This document shows, in pieces, positions 60,993 to 64,000 of a DNA stretch of 64,000 bases; the first letter of the stretch is position 1; each line of letters opens with the position of its first letter. The stretch comes from Pseudomonas sp. P8_229 (lineage in GTDB: Bacteria; Pseudomonadota; Gammaproteobacteria; Pseudomonadales; Pseudomonadaceae). Position numbers and translations under genes: made by a program. The DNA lies in contig NZ_CP125378.1 of assembly GCF_034008635.1 (NCBI RefSeq), positions 5,828,501 to 5,892,500 of the forward strand, written 5' to 3'. The notes beneath the pieces are model-generated. The model was not told the DNA's origin. It did no database searches and saw nothing but the letters and a program-made list of their open reading frames with translations.

Positions 60993-62465
60993 TCAGGCCA
61001 GCACCCGCTCCAACGTGCGCGTCACACCCACCTCGCGCAAACTGTCGCAGCACCATTCGAACGCCGCAACAAACTCCGCCGAACGTGGAATTGCCGTGCC
61101 GAAAATCTCCTCAACCGCCAGCAAACGCTGGGTGGTCAACGCATCATCCGCCACCAGTCCCTGACAAAACGCCGCGCGCGGATCGGGAATCGAATAGGTA
61201 TCACCATTCTCATCCACCCCCTTCAGATACAGCGCCCAGGCCGCCGCCACCAACGCTGCGCGCTTGGTCTCACGGCCGTCGGCAATCAAGCGATTGATCG
61301 TCGGAATGGTGAACTTGGGAAACTTCGACGAGCCGTCCGAGCACACCCGCTCCAGTTGATCGGCGATTGCCTGATTGGAAAATCGCGCCACCAGCGTGTC
61401 TTTGTAATCAGTCAGATCAATGCCCGGTACCGGCGCCAGTTGCGGGGTGACGTCGAGGTCCATGTAGGCGCGCATGTAGCGCACGAACAGCGGGTCGTTC
61501 ATGGTTTCGTGGACGAAGCGATAGCCCTTCAGAAAGCCCAGGTAGGTCAGGGCCAGGTGGCTGCCGTTGAGCAGTTTGATCTTCATTTCTTCGTAAGGCG
61601 AAACGTCATCGGTGAACTGCACGCCGACCTGTTCCCAGGCCGGACGACCGTTGACGAATTTGTCTTCCAGCACCCACTGCACAAACGGCTCGCAGACCAC
61701 CGGCCAGGCGTCGTCCACCGCGTGTTTGTCGGCCAGTTGCAGGCGATGCGCGGTGCTGGTCATCGGCGTGATGCGGTCGACCATGGCGTTGGGGAAACTG
61801 ACGTTCTGCTCAATCCAGTCGCGCAGCCCTTTATCACGCAGGGTCGCGAATGCGAGTAGTGCCTTGCGGGTCACTGCGCCGTTGTGCGGCAGGTTATCGC
61901 AGGACATGATCGTGAACGCCGGAGTGCCTGCGCCGCGGCGCTTTTCCAGCGCTGCGCAGAGAAAGCCGAACACGGTTGTCGGTGCGCCCGGGTTCGCCAG
62001 ATCGTGCAGGATCTGCGGCAAGTGCGCCATGAATTCGCCGTTGCTGTCATCGATGCAGTAACCGCCCTCGGTGATGGTCAGCGAGACGATGCGGATCTGC
62101 GGATCGGCGAGTTTGTCGATCAGCGCCTGTGCGCCATCCTCGGCCAGGAGCATGTCGCGAATCGCGCCGATCACCCGTACTTCGGTGTCATCGCTGTCGC
62201 CGAGTTCGAACAGGGTGAACAGGTAGTCCTGCTCTTTGAGATCGTCACGGGCACGGCGGTCTTCAGCGCGCAGGCCGACACCGCAAATGGCCCAGTCCAG
62301 AGCCTGACCGGTGTTCATCAGCGCATCGGTGTAATACGCCTGATGCGCGCGGTGGAAGCCGCCGACGCCAATGTGTGCGATGCCCTGGCGGGTGTCGCTG
62401 AGGCTGTAGGCCGGCAGTTGCACCTCGGGAGCGAGGCGATGCAGGTTGTGTCTGTTCAGTTTCAT
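60993..62465 (-). CDS. mtlD: Mannitol/arabitol dehydrogenase
   Basis: A 490-residue polyol dehydrogenase of the long-chain mannitol dehydrogenase family (non-zinc). Motifs: IAHIGVGGFHRAHQAYYTDA (nucleotide binding), RIVSLTITEGGYCID, MSCDNLPHNGAVTRKALLAF, and KIKLLNGSHLALTYLGFLKG with the catalytic Lys and His. It oxidises D-mannitol to fructose and D-arabitol to xylulose with NAD. It lies 17 bp after mtlK. The ATG at 62465 is the standard family start (MKLNRHNL). Confidence 0.95.
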   Translation of the reverse strand: MKLNRHNLHRLAPEVQLPAYSLSDTRQGIAHIGVGGFHRAHQAYYTDALMNTGQALDWAICGVGLRAEDRRARDDLKEQDYLFTLFELGDSDDTEVRVIGAIRDMLLAEDGAQALIDKLADPQIRIVSLTITEGGYCIDDSNGEFMAHLPQILHDLANPGAPTTVFGFLCAALEKRRGAGTPAFTIMSCDNLPHNGAVTRKALLAFATLRDKGLRDWIEQNVSFPNAMVDRITPMTSTAHRLQLADKHAVDDAWPVVCEPFVQWVLEDKFVNGRPAWEQVGVQFTDDVSPYEEMKIKLLNGSHLALTYLGFLKGYRFVHETMNDPLFVRYMRAYMDLDVTPQLAPVPGIDLTDYKDTLVARFSNQAIADQLERVCSDGSSKFPKFTIPTINRLIADGRETKRAALVAAAWALYLKGVDENGDTYSIPDPRAAFCQGLVADDALTTQRLLAVEEIFGTAIPRSAEFVAAFEWCCDSLREVGVTRTLERVLA

Positions 62466-62482
62466 CGGGCAAGTCTCGAAAT

Positions 62483-63586
62483 TCAGGCCGCCGCGCGCAG
62501 CGGGCGGGTCAGCGCCACGCCGTCGGCGTCGAACAGGTGGCAATGGCTGGCGTCCAGGTGCAGGTTCAGTTGCTCGCCATAGCGGCTCGCGAGGTCACCG
62601 CGTACACGCATGGTCAGGGCTTCGCCGGCGTTGGTGGTGACGTGGCAGAAGGTGTCGCTGCCGAGGCGTTCGCTGACGTCGGCGGTGACTTGCAGGGTAC
62701 AGTCGCCCGGTCGCGCCAGTTCCAGATGCTCCGGGCGAATGCCCAGGGTCACGGCGCTGCCGACGCTCAGATTGGCGGCGTTGAACGGCAGGGTGATGCG
62801 CGTTCCGGCGTCCAGCGACACTTCGCAGCTCTGGCCGTCGACCCGGGCGATCCTGCCCTTGAGGAAACCCATTTTTGGTGTGCCAAGGAAACCGGCGACG
62901 AACAGGTTGGCCGGGTTGTGATAGAGGTCCAGCGGCGAGCCGACCTGCTCGATCTTGCCGCCATTGAGCACCACGACCTTGTCAGCCATGGTCATTGCTT
63001 CGACCTGATCGTGGGTCACGTAGATCATGGTTGCCTGCAGGTCCTTGTGCAGGCGCAGCAGCTCCAGTCGCATCTGCACCCGCAGCGCGGCGTCGAGGTT
63101 GGACAGCGGTTCGTCGAACAGGAAAATCTTCGGATTGCGCACGATCGCCCGGCCGATGGCGACACGTTGGCGCTGCCCGCCGGACAGTTGTTTTGGCTTG
63201 CGTTCCAGCATCGGCCCGAGTTCGAGAATGCGCGCCGCTTCGCCGACTTTCTTTTCGACTTCGGCTTTTGGCACACCCGCCAGATCGAGGGCGAACGACA
63301 TGTTTTTCTTTACGGTCATGTGCGGGTACAGCGCGTAGGTCTGAAACACCATCGCCAGATCGCGCTTGGCCGGGCTGACTTCGGTGATGTCGCGGCCATC
63401 GAGTTCGATGGTGCCGCCGCTGACTTCTTCCAGGCCGGCAATCAGCCGCAGCAGGGTGGATTTGCCGCAGCCGGACGGGCCGACGAAGACCACGAATTCC
63501 TTGTCGTTCACCTCAAGGTCGATGCCCTTGATGATGGAGAAACCTTCGAAGCCTTTTTGCAGATTGTTGATTTTCAGGTTGGCCAT
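62483..63586 (-). CDS. mtlK: Polyol ABC transporter ATP-binding protein
   Basis: A 367-residue ATPase of the MalK/UgpC type. Walker A GPSGCGKS, signature LSGGQRQR, Walker [14 protein letters not shown]-loop [14 protein letters not shown], followed by a TOBE/OB-fold regulatory domain ([15 protein letters not shown] onwards). It powers uptake of mannitol, glucitol and arabitol with permeases MtlF/MtlG and binding protein MtlE. It is followed by mtlD; the preceding mtlG is 165 bp away, with a REPIN in the gap. Confidence 0.93.
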   Translation of the reverse strand: MANLKINNLQKGFEGFSIIKGIDLEVNDKEFVVFVGPSGCGKSTLLRLIAGLEEVSGGTIELDGRDITEVSPAKRDLAMVFQTYALYPHMTVKKNMSFALDLAGVPKAEVEKKVGEAARILELGPMLERKPKQLSGGQRQRVAIGRAIVRNPKIFLFDEPLSNLDAALRVQMRLELLRLHKDLQATMIYVTHDQVEAMTMADKVVVLNGGKIEQVGSPLDLYHNPANLFVAGFLGTPKMGFLKGRIARVDGQSCEVSLDAGTRITLPFNAANLSVGSAVTLGIRPEHLELARPGDCTLQVTADVSERLGSDTFCHVTTNAGEALTMRVRGDLASRYGEQLNLHLDASHCHLFDADGVALTRPLRAAA

Positions 63587-63635
63587 GATGATGGGCCTCC
63601 AGATGTTGTTATTCGTTTGAGCCAGACGGGCTTTT

Positions 63636-63730
63636 CTGTAGGAGTGAGCCTGCTCGCGATAGGGCCATGTCAGCCGACATCGCCGTTGAATGACACTCCG
63701 CTATCGCGAGCAGGCTCACTCCTGCAGGGG
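63636..63730. repeat. REPIN inside the mtl operon (mtlG-mtlK gap)
   Basis: CTGTAGGAGTGAGCCTGCTC and GAGCAGGCTCACTCCTGCAG face each other around about 45 bp, between the mtlG stop and the mtlK start. Confidence 0.87.
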
Positions 63731-63751
63731 ATTGTGTTGAGTTGGTGAGAT

Positions 63752-64000
63752 TCATTTCACCGCGCCAAAGGAGAGGCCGCGCACCAGTTGTTTCTGGCTG
63801 ATCCAGCCGAAGATCAGGATCGGCGCACAGGCCAGGGTCGAGACCGCCGACAATTTGGCCCAGAACAAGCCTTCAGGACTTGAGTACGAGGCGATCAGCG
63901 CGGTCAGTGGCGCGGCTTTCGACGAGGTCAGGTTCAGCGACCAGAACGCCTCGTTCCAGCACAGGATCAGCGACAGCAGCACGGTCGAGGCGAGGCCGCC
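63752..64000 (-). CDS. mtlG: Polyol ABC transporter permease, C-terminal part
   Basis: The last about 82 residues of a binding-protein-dependent permease, cut by the window edge. It reads LLSLILCWNEAFWSLNLTSS and ends GWISQKQLVRGLSFGAVK, the conserved C-terminus of MalG-type permeases (QKxxVxGLxxGAVK). Its order before mtlK, mtlD, mtlY and mtlZ matches the mtlEFGKDYZ cluster; mtlE and mtlF should lie beyond position 64000. Confidence 0.88.
   Translation of the reverse strand, partial: GGLASTVLLSLILCWNEAFWSLNLTSSKAAPLTALIASYSSPEGLFWAKLSAVSTLACAPILIFGWISQKQLVRGLSFGAVK

Overview
The window is chromosomal DNA of a Pseudomonas, most likely of the P. fluorescens group. The evidence is gene content: a complete fap functional-amyloid operon, an mtl-type polyol ABC operon, OprD and NhaB, LpxO, a single-domain 6-phosphogluconate dehydrogenase next to zwf, DUF1652/DUF2790 proteins, and many REP/REPIN repeats of the 'GGAGCGGGCTTGCTCGCGA' type. 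Base composition is uniformly GC-rich except for an AT-richer patch inside the type VI effector locus (about 48.3-53 kb). I saw no rRNA, tRNA, CRISPR array, prophage or insertion sequence.

Layout. 0-4.1 kb: an acrylyl-CoA-reductase-like enzyme, an effector-binding protein, and an alkylation-repair block on the minus strand (2OG dioxygenase, alkB, ada). Two near-identical 23-bp Ada-box-like elements lie 54 and 56 bp upstream of the two transcription units. 4.1-6.2 kb: small hypothetical and lipoprotein genes. 6.4-9.7 kb: galU and a phosphoethanolamine transferase. 10-13.3 kb: gnd-zwf-HAD operon. 13.3-14.3 kb: a tandem array of seven 135-bp units, each containing a REPIN and a piece matching the nhaB 3' end. 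14.3-17.7 kb: nhaB and a delta-60-repeat protein. 18-24.7 kb: a VpsR-like sigma54 activator converging on fapABCDEF; the fap promoter region has a -24/-12 element and two 22-bp dyads. 24.8-31.4 kb: pnuC plus ribosylnicotinamide kinase, a chemoreceptor, uppP, DUF1294, MmcQ, LysR and azoR. 31.5-39.8 kb: hydrolase, MFS exporter, ABC-F ATPase, lpxO, ku, and a PQQ-type aldose dehydrogenase. 39.9-43.6 kb: a divergent module of a GNAT/C39-peptidase fusion, a RimK-like ATP-grasp ligase and a CorA-like transporter. 43.6-44.2 kb: a second REP tandem array (92-bp period). 44.6-45.8 kb: an ACT-less threonine dehydratase preceded by a leader peptide with Ile/Thr codons and an attenuator. 48.2-55.9 kb: a type VI secretion vgrG-adaptor-immunity-lipase locus with vgrG debris. 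56.3-64 kb: OprD porin, an SLT-domain lipoprotein and the distal mtl operon (mtlG partial, mtlK, mtlD, mtlY, mtlZ).

How genes work together. The alkylation genes look like one Ada regulon, although the local Ada has lost three of four zinc cysteines. The fap genes make, process and export an extracellular amyloid and are probably activated by the neighbouring sigma54 regulator. The mtl genes import and oxidise mannitol/arabitol-type polyols and phosphorylate the resulting ketoses. The best candidates for under-described biology are the ATP-grasp/GNAT-C39/CorA module, the ilvA attenuator, the fap promoter architecture, the Ada variant with its paired operators, and the gene-end-derived REP arrays.
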